Assembly: GCA_903912525.1 (NCBI GenBank)
Contig: CAIWHK010000059.1
Location: 1 to 37,903 of the forward strand
Source of the DNA: an uncultured bacterium
GTDB lineage: Bacteria; Krumholzibacteriota; Krumholzibacteriia; LZORAL124-64-63
Length of the DNA: 37,903 nucleotides
Direction of reading: 5' to 3'
A model generated the notes under the pieces. The model made no database searches, was not told where the DNA came from, and saw nothing but the letters and a program-made list of their open reading frames with translations. Within the stretch, counting starts at the first letter, position 1. Each line of letters begins with the position of its first letter. Of this stretch, positions 1-8,628 are shown one piece after another. Position numbers and translations under genes: made by a program.

Positions 1-172
1 CCTGCACCGATGTGCACGAGGTGGCGGCGCGGGTGGGCACTTGCGCCGGCGCAAGTCGCGTGAGATTCGCCCGGGGGCGCCGCGAGGTGGCGCACCTGCT
101 CACTTCACGATCCGGCCGGCCGTGCGTGTTCGGCGCCAACCCGATCCGAAATGACGATAATTTCCGCCCCTC
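1..172. other. Left-edge region without an assignable gene
   Basis: No gene can be called before the promoter at 173. The stretch contains one copy of the 18-bp palindrome. One frame reads to a TGA at 61-63 and ends L-A-P-A-Q-V-A, the same peptide that the palindrome encodes in the HNH protein at 28085-29134. Another frame is open to 176. The left edge could therefore hold the tail of another HNH-type gene, but about 60 bases are too few to decide. Confidence 0.3.
39..56. repeat. 18-bp perfect palindrome, copy 1
   Basis: Sequence ACTTGCGCCGGCGCAAGT, identical to its reverse complement. The identical 18-mer occurs at 27871, 28825 and 29089. It lies upstream of the cytochrome promoter. The flanking bases do not extend the palindrome here. 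Confidence 0.9.
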
Positions 173-201
173 TTGACTTGAAATCACCTGATCAATATAG
201 T
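173..201 (+). promoter_or_regulatory. Sigma70-type promoter of the cytochrome operon
   Basis: TTGACT (173-178), a 17-base spacer and TATAGT (196-201): both boxes match the consensus at five of six positions. It sits in a short AT-rich island in otherwise GC-rich DNA. The predicted start near 208 rules out the GTG at 200 as a start codon and supports the ATG at 257. Confidence 0.65.
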
Positions 202-256
202 GTTGTCGAACATCCAATTTCAGTGCATCCAGCCGGGCGGCCGCCGGGACCATCAC

Positions 257-835
257 ATGCATCATTCATTGACCCGCAAAGAGATCGTGCCGTTCGCCGT
301 CCAGTTCGGCTCCCTGGTGCTGGCCACCGCGGTGGTGGACCTCGTCCTTCACCGGGCAGGCCTGGTGGCCGTCGGGCGCTGGCTGGGCATCCCTGGGACG
401 CTCCTGATCCTCCTGTCGTTCCTCTATTCCCTTCGCAAACGACGGTTGCTCCGCCAAGGCCGGCTGGTGACGTTCCTGCGGGCGCACGAGATCCTCGCCT
501 GGGTCGGCACGCTCATGATCCTGGTCCACGCCGGCATCCACATCTACACGGTGTTGCCCTGGCTGGCCTTGCTCGCCATGCTGGTCAATGTCGCCAGCGG
601 CATGACCGGCACCTACCTGCTGGCCCGCTCGCGGGACCATCTCGCGGCCAGGCGTGGGCACTACGCGCAGCAGGGTCTGGCCGACGCCGAGGTCGACCGG
701 CAGCTGTTTCGCGACGCGACCTCGTACGAGTTGATGAAGAAGTGGCGGGCCGTCCACCTGCCGATCACGGTCGTCTTCGCCGGGCTGGCCCTGGCCCACA
801 TCGTGAGCATCTTCATGTTCTGGGGTTGGCGATGA
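257..835 (+). CDS. Di-heme b-type cytochrome-like membrane protein
   Basis: A 192-residue integral membrane protein with about four hydrophobic helices (roughly 11-31, 43-58, 77-112 and 167-189). Two histidine pairs lie 14 residues apart on different helices: H77/H91 and H167/H181. That spacing is typical of helices holding two stacked b hemes in ferric-reductase-like and cytochrome b families. H95 is a further histidine on the outer side. The ATG at 257 is chosen because the longer GTG start at 200 falls inside the -10 box. Its stop overlaps the next gene's start (ATGA), so it is translationally coupled to the octaheme cytochrome c. I infer that it passes electrons across the inner membrane between quinol and the periplasmic cytochrome. 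No named family is certain. Confidence 0.7.
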   Translation: MHHSLTRKEIVPFAVQFGSLVLATAVVDLVLHRAGLVAVGRWLGIPGTLLILLSFLYSLRKRRLLRQGRLVTFLRAHEILAWVGTLMILVHAGIHIYTVLPWLALLAMLVNVASGMTGTYLLARSRDHLAARRGHYAQQGLADAEVDRQLFRDATSYELMKKWRAVHLPITVVFAGLALAHIVSIFMFWGWR

Positions 836-1611
836 GCCGACGCGCGCTCATGACCACGGCGCTGGCCAGCCTGGGCGCCATGCTGGCACTGGCGGTCTTC
901 ATCCCGGGCCGGATGGTCAGCCCGGGTCGCGTCATGGATGCCCACGGCAAGGTCGCCGACGACTGTTTCGCCTGCCACACGGTGTTCGGCGGCGCCCCCG
1001 CCGCGAAATGCATGGCGTGCCACAAGGTGGCGGACATCGGCCTGCGGACCACCGACGGATTGGTCATTGCCGGAGAAAAGAAGAACGTCGCGTTCCACCA
1101 GCGCCTGGTCGAGGCCGACTGCATCGCCTGCCACAGCGATCATCGCGGGGTCAAGGCGTTCCGGCCCATCAGCCGCTTTTCGCACGACCTCATCGAAGCC
1201 GGCCTGCGGGGGCAGTGCGGCGCCTGCCACCAGAAGCCCGGCGACGCGCTCCACCTGAGGGTCGACGCCAACTGCTCCCAGTGCCACACGATCACGGCCT
1301 GGCGCCCGGCGACCTTCGCCCACGAGCGGTACTTCCGCTTCAACCAAGACCACACCACGGCCTGCGCCACGTGCCATGTCGACAACGTCTATGCCGGCTA
1401 CACCTGCTACGGATGCCACGAACACTCCCGCTCCGGAATCCGCTCCGAGCATGCCGAGGAAGGCATCCGCGACTACGAAAACTGCGTGAAGTGCCACCGC
1501 AGCGGCGACGAGCGCGATACCGACCGCAACGGGCGTGGCGGCGAGGGAAGCGGGGACGCCGGGCAGCAGGAGCGCGGCGAGGAACGCGGCGAGGAACGCG
1601 ACGACGATTGA
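832..1611 (+). CDS. Octaheme c-type cytochrome, exported
   Basis: A 259-residue protein with an N-terminal hydrophobic segment (about 5-25) serving as signal or anchor. It has eight CXXCH heme c sites, starting at residues 45, 60, 97, 129, 148, 178, 192 and 218, interspersed with extra histidines suitable as distal ligands. The pattern resembles the cytochrome c3/c7-like multiheme families. After the last heme the chain ends in a tail of about 37 residues that is almost only Glu, Asp, Arg and Gly and is probably disordered. It is the second gene of a two-gene operon with the membrane b-type protein, and overlaps it by four bases. Together they probably form a quinone-linked periplasmic electron conduit. 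The terminal acceptor cannot be read from the sequence. Confidence 0.85.
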   Translation: MSRRALMTTALASLGAMLALAVFIPGRMVSPGRVMDAHGKVADDCFACHTVFGGAPAAKCMACHKVADIGLRTTDGLVIAGEKKNVAFHQRLVEADCIACHSDHRGVKAFRPISRFSHDLIEAGLRGQCGACHQKPGDALHLRVDANCSQCHTITAWRPATFAHERYFRFNQDHTTACATCHVDNVYAGYTCYGCHEHSRSGIRSEHAEEGIRDYENCVKCHRSGDERDTDRNGRGGEGSGDAGQQERGEERGEERDDD

Positions 1612-1648
1612 TCAGCCTTCACGCGCTGCTCCAATCGCCCCTGAAAAC

Positions 1649-1678
1649 AAGGAGGCCCGGGTCACCCCGGGCCTCCTT
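1649..1678. terminator. Bidirectional hairpin terminator
   Basis: A 13-bp perfect stem (1649-1661 with 1666-1678) and 4-base loop between two convergent genes. The A-rich stretch before it (1643-1650) supplies a U-rich tail for minus-strand transcripts. The plus-strand tail is weaker. Confidence 0.7.
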
Positions 1679-1704
1679 CGCTTGATCACGGGATCAGCGT
1701 TCGT

Positions 1705-2850
1705 CTACCGGAACATGCTCTTCAGCCCGCCCCAGGTCTCCGACTCGGCCGGGACGACCAGGCAGGTGCCCGGGCCGTTGTCCCAGTTGCTCGTCAGGTT
1801 GGTCTCGGCGGCCGCGGCGTTGTCCACGGTGAAGGTGCGGTTGCCGACGCTCTCCCACGTCGCGCAGTCGTCCTTCTTGAACTTGTACTCGAGGTTCTGC
1901 GGGATCGGCATGCCGGCCGGGAACACGATGCAGGCCTGGTAGAGGCCGGCGCCGATGGCCGTCATCGGAACGCCCGCGCCCCAGGCGGACAGCTGGGGCG
2001 CGTTGCCGATCAGGCAGACGCCGCCGGTCGTGCCGACCGCGTCGACGCAGACCTGGAAGCACACGGTCTTGGCGGAGTCCAGAAGCTGGCCGATGCCGCA
2101 GCCCAGGGGCAGGTTGTTCCAGCTGTCGGTCCCCAGCGTCACGGCCGTGGTGCCGTCGGTGGGCAGCAGCACGGAGCGGTTGCCGACGCCTTCCCACGAG
2201 TTGCAGCCGTCCTTCTTGTACTTGTACTCGAAGGCGGGGTTCGAACCGGCCGGGAACGTCACGGTGACGTTGTAGAGGTCGCCGCTGACCTGCGTCATGT
2301 TGACGCCGGTGCCCCAGCTGCCGATCTGCGCAGCCGAACCGATGACGCAGGGCGCGCCGCTGGTGGGCTCGCCGCTCATGCAGACCTTGAACGTCACATC
2401 GACGTTGTTCGGCAGCACGTTGGTCACGTTGTAGGTCAGGGGGTCGGCATGGCCGGCCTGGTCGTTGATCGCGGTGAAGCTCGAGCCGTCGGTCAGGTCG
2501 AGGGCCGTGAAGTCGCAGGTCACGGTGCTGGCGCCGGCCAGCATGGACTGCGGGACCTGGGCCGTGTACTCGTCGTTGGCGCCCACGTCGCCCAGGAAGC
2601 TCAGGGTCGTGCTGTAGGTGCCGCCGAGGTTGTTCGTGACGTCCATCTGCACGGAGATGTCCGCGCCCTGGCCGGCCGCGTCGGTGACGCCGCCCTTCCA
2701 CACCTGTACGTAGACGCTGAACGGACCGGTCGGGACCTGCAGGCTGCCGGCGTTCGGCCACACATTGCCGGCCCAACCGATGGCGGCCAGCGACTGGCCG
2801 GCGGCGAGCATCGCCAGGGCGATGACCGCGAGCGTGATCAACTTCTTCAT
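1705..2850 (-). CDS. Secreted starch-binding protein with tandem CBM20 modules
   Basis: A 381-residue exported protein: signal peptide (1-23), a beta-rich domain of unknown family (about 24-142), then two copies (about 150-250 and 262-363) of a module with CBM20 hallmarks. These are V/C-L/V-I-G near the start, a S-W-G or A-W-G turn, E-Y-K-[YF]-K, and W-E-x-V-G-N-R, where the Trp and the N-R turn belong to the starch-binding face. No catalytic domain is present, so it is probably a binding protein that holds alpha-glucan near the neighbouring amylases. The start has an excellent Shine-Dalgarno (GGAGG, 5 bases upstream). The last nine residues, W-G-G-L-K-S-M-F-R, match the ending of the protein at 8831-9430. 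It lies downstream of the GH13 gene on the same strand, with its own candidate promoter. Confidence 0.8.
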   Translation of the reverse strand: MKKLITLAVIALAMLAAGQSLAAIGWAGNVWPNAGSLQVPTGPFSVYVQVWKGGVTDAAGQGADISVQMDVTNNLGGTYSTTLSFLGDVGANDEYTAQVPQSMLAGASTVTCDFTALDLTDGSSFTAINDQAGHADPLTYNVTNVLPNNVDVTFKVCMSGEPTSGAPCVIGSAAQIGSWGTGVNMTQVSGDLYNVTVTFPAGSNPAFEYKYKKDGCNSWEGVGNRSVLLPTDGTTAVTLGTDSWNNLPLGCGIGQLLDSAKTVCFQVCVDAVGTTGGVCLIGNAPQLSAWGAGVPMTAIGAGLYQACIVFPAGMPIPQNLEYKFKKDDCATWESVGNRTFTVDNAAAAETNLTSNWDNGPGTCLVVPAESETWGGLKSMFR

Positions 2851-3023
2851 GGTTGCCTCCTGAAATGACTTCTGTCCCGTGTGAACGCCAGGGTGACGGC
2901 GGTGACGGGCGACTGACGCAAACGACGGGCGACCGCGCACGCGGGAGCGCCTGCCGACGACCCGCTGACCGGGGGTGGCTTTGCTGCCACCCCCCGCCAT
3001 GGGACACGAATTACCAAGAGGAT

Positions 3024-3052
3024 ATTATCACAAAACGAGGTCCAATTGCCAG
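3024..3052 (-). promoter_or_regulatory. Candidate promoter of the CBM20 protein gene
   Basis: Read on the minus strand: CTGGCA (3047-3052), a 17-base spacer and GATAAT (3024-3029), a five-of-six -10 match. It lies in an AT-rich island between the GH13 stop codon and the CBM20 gene, about 175 bases before that start. It suggests that this gene can be transcribed independently of the amylase. Confidence 0.45.
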
Positions 3053-3061
3053 ATTATTCCG

Positions 3062-6000
3062 TCAATTGAGCAAAATTGCCCCGCTCAGCGCCGGCACCGT
3101 GATGGTGATATCCCCACCCCGCAGGTCCAGTTTGTCACCGGTCTTGAAACTGGCGCCGGCGGCCTGCGGGAACAGGTCCGGGCCGACCTCAGCGTGCAGC
3201 ACCAGGGGCGCCCCGGCGCCCGCCAGGTCCTTCAGGACGGCCTGCGACAGGGTCAGGCTGACCGGGGTGGTCCCGGCGTTGAACGCGGCCACAGCCAGCT
3301 TGCCGTCCAGCTCCCGGGCCACGAGATAGCCCTTGCCCGAGGTCTGCAGGGCCGTGAACGAGCCCCGGCGCAGCACCGGCGTGTCGCGGCGCAGCCGGGT
3401 GACCTTGCCGTAGAAGTCGCGCAGGGCCTTGCGCCGGGGGTCCCCGTCGTAGCGCCAGTCCATCGGGCGGCGGCAGTCCGGGTCCTTGTCGCCGACCATG
3501 CCGATCTCGTTGCCGTACCAGATGTGCGGCATGCCCACGTAGGTCATCCCGAACATCGTGCCGAGCATCAGGCGGCGCACGTCGCCGGCGCTGGTCAGGA
3601 ACCGCACCGTGTCGTGGCTGTCCATCAGGTTCATCATCACCGCGACGGCCTGAGGCGGGTACTGGAACCGGCCCGGGCTCAGGCGGGCGTCGAACGACGA
3701 AGCGTCCAGCGAGCCCTTCCCGAAGAAGTCCATCACGGGATCGCGGAAGAACTTGTAGTTCATCGTGGCGTCGAAGCAGTCGGGACCGATCCAGCGGCCC
3801 GCATTGCCCCACAGTTCGCCCACCAGCCAGACGTCCTTCTTCACCGTGTCGCAGCGCTCGCGGAACAGCTTCCAGAACCAGAACGGCACCTCGTTGGGCA
3901 CGTCCAGGCGGAAACCGTCGATGTCGTACTCGCCCAGCCACACGTCGGCGGTCTTCAGCACGTAGTCGACCAGCGGCTGGTTGACGGTCGCCTGCGCCGT
4001 ATCCTGGACGTTGTTCTCGTCGGCGTTGCTGCGCTTCAGGTCGAAATTCAGGTTCGGGTGCAGGCCGAAACCCCACCAGCAGTCGTAGTAGTCGCTGGCG
4101 TTGAAGTCGCGGGTGTCGGGCAGCGGCCAGCGCTTGAACTCGTACCAGTTGTAGTACTGGCTCTGCGGGCCCTTCTCGACGGCGTCGCGGAAGGCGAAGT
4201 GCCAGTTGCCGGTGTGGTTGAAGGCCACGTCGACCACGATGCGGATGCCGCGCGCGTGGCAGTCCTTCACGAACGCCTTGAACTCCTCGGGCGACGCGAA
4301 GTGCGGGTCGATCGCCAGATAGTCCGTCGGGTCGTACTTGTGGTTGCTCATCCCCTGGTTCAAGGGGTTGAAGTACAGCACCGTAATGCCCAGGTCCTGC
4401 AGGTAATCCAGCTTCTGCCGGATGCCGGCGATGTCGCCGCCGTAGAACGAGAAGTAGTCGGGCTTGCCGTCGGTGCGGTACGGGCTGCGCAGGAGGCCGC
4501 CGATGTCGTACCAGTCGGCCACGGTGTGGAAGTACTCGCCGTTGACCTTGCCCGAAGCCGGCAGCTTGTTGGCGCCCGCGTACATGGGCTCCTTGAAGTC
4601 CGGGTCGTTGGCCTTGTCGCCGTTGTTGAAGCGCTCGGGGAAGATCTGGTAGACAATGCCGTCCTTGGCCCAGTCCGGGGTCAGGAACGGCGTGTGCTCG
4701 GCGGCGCGGTAGGAGAACGCCACCGGCGCGGCCTTCACCATGCCGCGGGCGCCGAAGAACTCGCGGTAGGCGCCGTCGTGGTAGGCGATCACGTACTGCA
4801 GTTCGTCGGTGGGTGAGCCCAGCTTCACCGTGGCCCGGTAGTACTGGAACGAAGCGTCCTTCTCGGCGGGCTTCATCACGACGCTGGTCTTGCTCTCGCC
4901 GGGCGTCCAGGCGCCGGCGCCCACGTTGAAGTACACGACCAGCTTGTCCACGTCCTCGAGATGCGCGCGCGCCGTCAACACGACCTCGGTCGCGCTGATC
5001 GGGTTGCACGTCGAGTAGTCGAAGGTGGGTTCGAGATCGTCGCTGAACACGGCGCCGTCGTTGCGGCCGATCTTGATGGTCGCAAACGAGGCGTCCACCT
5101 TCAGCACCGAGTTCTTGCCGCCGAAGCCGTCGTCGCTCGCCTCGGCGTTGTTCGGGTCCTGCTTCCAGTTGCCGTCGACGACGAACTTGTACTGGTAGGT
5201 GCCCTGCGCCAGCAGCAGTTTGACGGTGTAGGTGCCGTCCTTGTCGGGGTCGGTCATGCGGGTCTTGGAGTCGTTCCAGTCGTTGAACGTGCCGGCCAGG
5301 AAGACGTTCGTCACGCCGGAGATCACGGGCGTGAAGGCGAACTCGACCGAGCGCACTTCGCCGTCGCCAGCCGCCGCCGCCGCACCGCCGGCCGCCGGGG
5401 CCGCGCCGCCGGCCGCCGCCGCATCGATGCGATCCTTGCCCGCCGGCACCTTCACCACGGAATTCTTGCCGCCCAGGCCGTCGTCAGCAGCCGCCGGATT
5501 GGCCGCGTCCTGCTTCCAGTTCCCGTCCTCGACGAACTTGTACATGTAGCTGCCCGGGGCCAGGTCCATGACCAGCGTCCAGGTGCCGTCCTTGTTCGTC
5601 ATCGGGTTGGCGCTGTCGCTCCAGCCGTTGAACTCGCCCGCCAGGCACACCTTGCCGACGCCGGGCGCCGCATGCGAGAACGTGACCGCGCACTTGCCAC
5701 CGGCCGTTGGCTTCGTCGCCGCAGGAGCCGGGGCCGCCTTGGCCGCAGGCGCCGCCACGGGCGCCACCGCGCCACCGGCGCCGACCTTCATCACCGAGTT
5801 GTTGCCGCCGAAGCCGTCGGGCGCCGCCTCAGGATTGCCCGCGTCCTGCTTCCAGTTGCCGTCGACGACGAACTTGTACATGTAGCTGCCCGGCGCGAGG
5901 TTCATGACCAGCGTCCAGGCATCGCCGTCCTTCGTCATCGGGTTGGCGCTGTCGCTCCAGCTGTTGAACTCGCCCGCCAGGCACACCTTGCCGGCGCCAG

Positions 6001-6460
6001 GGGCGTCGCAGCGGAACGTGACCGGGGCCGTGCCGCCGGCCGCGGGCGCCGCCGGGGCAGCCTTCGCCACCGGCGTGGCCGCCACGGCTGCAGGAGCCGC
6101 ACCGCCCACCTTAACGGCGGCGACACCCTCGCCCACCTTGACGATCGAGTTGTTGCCGCCGAAGCCGTCGGGAGCCGCCTCGGGGTTACCCGCGTCCTGC
6201 TTCCAATTGCCGTCGACGACGAACTTGTACATATAGCTGCCCGGCGCGAGGTCCATGACCAGCGTCCAGGTGCCGCCATCGTTCGTCATCGGGTTGGCAC
6301 TGTCGCTCCAGCCGTTGAATTCACCGGCCAGGCTGACCTTGCCGGCGCCGGCAGCGGAGTGGGTGAAGGTCACCGGGACGGCGCTCGCCGTGGCGGCCAA
6401 AATGCACAGCACGACGGCCAGCAGGACCGTCGGAGACACGGGTCGTAGCATCGGGCGCAT
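3062..6460 (-). CDS. Secreted GH13 alpha-glucan hydrolase with four CBM48-like modules
   Basis: A 1132-residue exported enzyme with signal peptide 1-27. Three nearly identical glycogen-binding (CBM48-like) modules at about 28-110, 146-226 and 257-338 are joined by Ala/Pro linkers, and a more diverged fourth lies at 368-455. A further beta domain (about 470-585) precedes the (beta/alpha)8 barrel (about 597-1020) and a C-terminal beta domain. All GH13 motifs are intact: D744-x-x-x-N-H749 (region I), G-F-R-L-D853 (nucleophile), G-E882 (acid/base) and H949-D950 (region IV). The barrel resembles neopullulanase/cyclomaltodextrinase-type enzymes, but the exact subfamily and specificity are uncertain. 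The start follows GGAG by 6 bases. It is divergent from the GH13 lipoprotein gene at 6677. Confidence 0.88.
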   Translation of the reverse strand: MRPMLRPVSPTVLLAVVLCILAATASAVPVTFTHSAAGAGKVSLAGEFNGWSDSANPMTNDGGTWTLVMDLAPGSYMYKFVVDGNWKQDAGNPEAAPDGFGGNNSIVKVGEGVAAVKVGGAAPAAVAATPVAKAAPAAPAAGGTAPVTFRCDAPGAGKVCLAGEFNSWSDSANPMTKDGDAWTLVMNLAPGSYMYKFVVDGNWKQDAGNPEAAPDGFGGNNSVMKVGAGGAVAPVAAPAAKAAPAPAATKPTAGGKCAVTFSHAAPGVGKVCLAGEFNGWSDSANPMTNKDGTWTLVMDLAPGSYMYKFVEDGNWKQDAANPAAADDGLGGKNSVVKVPAGKDRIDAAAAGGAAPAAGGAAAAAGDGEVRSVEFAFTPVISGVTNVFLAGTFNDWNDSKTRMTDPDKDGTYTVKLLLAQGTYQYKFVVDGNWKQDPNNAEASDDGFGGKNSVLKVDASFATIKIGRNDGAVFSDDLEPTFDYSTCNPISATEVVLTARAHLEDVDKLVVYFNVGAGAWTPGESKTSVVMKPAEKDASFQYYRATVKLGSPTDELQYVIAYHDGAYREFFGARGMVKAAPVAFSYRAAEHTPFLTPDWAKDGIVYQIFPERFNNGDKANDPDFKEPMYAGANKLPASGKVNGEYFHTVADWYDIGGLLRSPYRTDGKPDYFSFYGGDIAGIRQKLDYLQDLGITVLYFNPLNQGMSNHKYDPTDYLAIDPHFASPEEFKAFVKDCHARGIRIVVDVAFNHTGNWHFAFRDAVEKGPQSQYYNWYEFKRWPLPDTRDFNASDYYDCWWGFGLHPNLNFDLKRSNADENNVQDTAQATVNQPLVDYVLKTADVWLGEYDIDGFRLDVPNEVPFWFWKLFRERCDTVKKDVWLVGELWGNAGRWIGPDCFDATMNYKFFRDPVMDFFGKGSLDASSFDARLSPGRFQYPPQAVAVMMNLMDSHDTVRFLTSAGDVRRLMLGTMFGMTYVGMPHIWYGNEIGMVGDKDPDCRRPMDWRYDGDPRRKALRDFYGKVTRLRRDTPVLRRGSFTALQTSGKGYLVARELDGKLAVAAFNAGTTPVSLTLSQAVLKDLAGAGAPLVLHAEVGPDLFPQAAGASFKTGDKLDLRGGDITITVPALSGAILLN
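5096..6379 (-). repeat. Array of four CBM48-like coding repeats
   Basis: Units lie at about 6379-6131, 6025-5783, 5692-5447 and 5359-5096. The first three share long identical peptides (for example L-A-G-E-F-N-[GS]-W-S-D-S-A-N-P-M-T and G-S-Y-M-Y-K-F-V) and much of the underlying DNA. The fourth is clearly diverged. This points to recent duplication or gene conversion among the first three. Confidence 0.85.
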
Positions 6461-6676
6461 GGATAGGCTCCTGAGGCAGGGTGAAGAAGGCCGCAGCGCG
6501 GGAAGCGGGCGACCGATCGACTTTATCGCTCCCGGGGGTCCTAATCAAGGAGCTTGCCCGGTGGCCCGGGCTCCCCTGTTCAATCGGATGAGGATATGTT
6601 ACAATTGGTGAGTAATTTTGCTCCCATTTAATCTCAGGTTCGCCGGCGCGTCCACGTGCCCCGAGGAGTACCCCAC
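6461..6676. promoter_or_regulatory. Divergent promoter region between two GH13 genes
   Basis: This 216-base interval separates divergently transcribed GH13 genes and must hold promoters for both. An AT-rich island at 6579-6630 includes TACAAT (6600-6605), a five-of-six -10 match for the plus-strand gene, but its -35 (TGTTCA at 6577-6582) is poor. I see no convincing operator. Confidence 0.35.
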
Positions 6677-8605
6677 ATGCAGCGGACTTTCCCGCGCCCC
6701 GGGCGCCTCCTGCGAACCGGCCCATGGGCGCCCGCCCTGGTAGCGATGCTGCTGGCTGCTGCCTGCCTGCTGCCCGGCTGCGGCGCCGACCGTGCGGCCC
6801 CCGTGGCGCCGACCGCCCCGACCGTGCCGATCGACGACGACCTGGCCAAGGCCCGCACCGACACGTTCATCCTGCACGCCTACGCAGTCGACTCGGTCTA
6901 CCTGGCCGGCAGCCAGAACGCCTGGGCCACGGCCGACCCGACCTGGCAGCTGACCCTGCAGCCGGACGGCTACACCTGGCGCCTGATCCGCAGCGTCGCC
7001 GACGGGCTGTTGACCTACAAGTTCGTCCTCAGGAAGGGCGCCGCGACGCTGTGGCTGACCGACCCCAACGCCTACGAGGTCGTGACCGACGGCTACTCGG
7101 GCAGCCCCGCCAACTGGAACGCCGTGCGCGGGCGCACCTTCACGAAGCCCCGCCCCCTCGGCTGGACCATCGATCGCTCGCGCCTGGTCATCTACGAGAT
7201 CGCCCCGAACGATTTCAGCGCCGCGGGCACGTTTTCCGCCACGCAGGCGGGCCTGACCTCGGTCGCCAACCTGGCCGACCTGGGCGTCAACGCCATCCAG
7301 CTGATGCCGGTCACGGCGCCGTCGTACAACGGCTGGGGCTACGACCCCGTGCTGCAGGCCGCGCCGAACCCGAGCTACGGCAATCCCGTCACCTTCGCCG
7401 CGCTGGTCGATGCCGCGCACGCCCGCGGCATGGCTGTCATCGTCGATGCGGTGCTCAACCACATGGCCGGCGGCGCCACGATCAAGCAGCTGGACACCTT
7501 TGCCGGCGGCAACCACTTCACGACCACCGAAGCCAATCCCTGGGGCATGGTCGAGCTGAACTTCAGCGACCCGGCCCTGAAGGCGCACATCCTGGCCTCG
7601 GTTTGCCACTGGGTCGACGCCTACAACATCGACGGCTTCCGCTTCGACTACGTGGGCGGCGAGCCCTACACCACCTGGGACTGGCTGAGGACCGAGCTGC
7701 GCGCGCGCTACCCGAACCTGCTGCTGATCGGCGAGGACTTCAACTACGCCTCGTCGGGCAACTCCGTCACCCACGGCTATGACGCGCAGTGGGGCGGCAA
7801 CCACACCGACAGCTGGGGCGGCGGCGGCAACAACTTCAACCAGGTGGCGATCACGGCGCTGACCGAGCGCGGCTTCGCGACCCGCGCCTCGACCACCCCG
7901 ACGGTCGGCGCCTGGGGCGTCCCCTACAACAACATGTGGGCGATGGCGAATGTGATCTCCGCCAACAGCGGCTACAGCGGGCCCGGCTGGGGCGACGGAT
8001 TCAGCGACGTGAAGTACCTCGAGAGCCACGACGAGAATCGCGTGGTGTGGTCGGTGAACACGAACGGCTCGACCGGCGCGAAGGCGATCGGCGGCCTGCA
8101 GAAAGCGCGCCTCGGCGCCATCGTCTCGCTGACCTCGGTCGGCATCCCGATGATCTACAACGGCCAGGAGATCGGCTCGGGTGAATTGCGCCCGGCCAGC
8201 CCGACCACCACCAAGATCAACTGGGCCGCCGCCGACGCCTCGCTGCGCCTGGCCTACAAGCGCCTGATCGACCTGCGCCTCGAGCGCGCGGCGCTGCAGA
8301 GCGAGTACACGTTCTTCCCCTGGCGCGGCAGCAACCTCGACCAGACCGAGTACACGCTCACCTACTGGCGCAGTTCGACGTCCAACAGTGCGGCGGCCGA
8401 GTTCGTCGTGGCCTGCAACTTCGACCATGTCGACCACACGTGGAACGTCTCGTTCCCGTCCAGTGGCGCCTGGGTGAAGCTGGATCTGGCAGCCGACAAC
8501 GTGCAGATGGAGACGATCAGCGGGGCCTCGCGGCCGACCACCCTGCCCGCATCGACGGCGCTGATCTGGATCAAGGCCGACGGGAGCACGGGCGTGCCGC
8601 AATAG
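6677..8605 (+). CDS. GH13 alpha-glucan-active lipoprotein with N-terminal CBM48
   Basis: A 642-residue lipoprotein with lipobox L-P-G-C35. A CBM48-like module (about 61-150) precedes a GH13 barrel with intact motifs: D257-x-x-x-N-H262, G-F-R-F-D324 (nucleophile), I-G-E353 (acid/base) and S-H451-D452. The CBM48-plus-GH13 order and G-x-D-P-style loops recall branching-enzyme, isoamylase or maltooligosyltrehalose-type members, but membrane anchoring argues for a role in breaking down imported or surface-bound glucan. Specificity cannot be fixed. The ATG at 6677 is preferred over the GTG at 6656 because GAGGAG (6662-6667) stands 9 bases before it. It is divergent from the secreted multi-CBM48 GH13, and the two probably act on the same polysaccharide in sequence. 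Confidence 0.85.
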   Translation: MQRTFPRPGRLLRTGPWAPALVAMLLAAACLLPGCGADRAAPVAPTAPTVPIDDDLAKARTDTFILHAYAVDSVYLAGSQNAWATADPTWQLTLQPDGYTWRLIRSVADGLLTYKFVLRKGAATLWLTDPNAYEVVTDGYSGSPANWNAVRGRTFTKPRPLGWTIDRSRLVIYEIAPNDFSAAGTFSATQAGLTSVANLADLGVNAIQLMPVTAPSYNGWGYDPVLQAAPNPSYGNPVTFAALVDAAHARGMAVIVDAVLNHMAGGATIKQLDTFAGGNHFTTTEANPWGMVELNFSDPALKAHILASVCHWVDAYNIDGFRFDYVGGEPYTTWDWLRTELRARYPNLLLIGEDFNYASSGNSVTHGYDAQWGGNHTDSWGGGGNNFNQVAITALTERGFATRASTTPTVGAWGVPYNNMWAMANVISANSGYSGPGWGDGFSDVKYLESHDENRVVWSVNTNGSTGAKAIGGLQKARLGAIVSLTSVGIPMIYNGQEIGSGELRPASPTTTKINWAAADASLRLAYKRLIDLRLERAALQSEYTFFPWRGSNLDQTEYTLTYWRSSTSNSAAAEFVVACNFDHVDHTWNVSFPSSGAWVKLDLAADNVQMETISGASRPTTLPASTALIWIKADGSTGVPQ

Positions 8606-8628
8606 CGTCGGCGTGGCCTCGCCCTCCA

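Noticed and set aside
1-176. Partial HNH-type gene at the left edge
   Set aside because: Two frames each show weak resemblance to the HNH C-terminus (L-A-P-A-Q-V-A before a stop in one, a C-x3-H pattern in the other), but there is too little sequence to choose or confirm.
200-256. GTG start at 200 for the b-type cytochrome gene
   Set aside because: The codon overlaps the -10 box of a well-matched promoter, so it would not be in the transcript.
2975-4816. Plus-strand frame of 613 codons across the secreted GH13 gene
   Set aside because: Shadow frame with biased Val/Ala/His composition; the catalytic barrel is encoded on the other strand.
3062-6625. AATTTTGCTC-like string shared by 3062-3080 and 6613-6625 as a common regulatory site
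   Set aside because: At 3062-3080 it is the coding end of the GH13 gene on the minus strand, so the resemblance is most likely chance.
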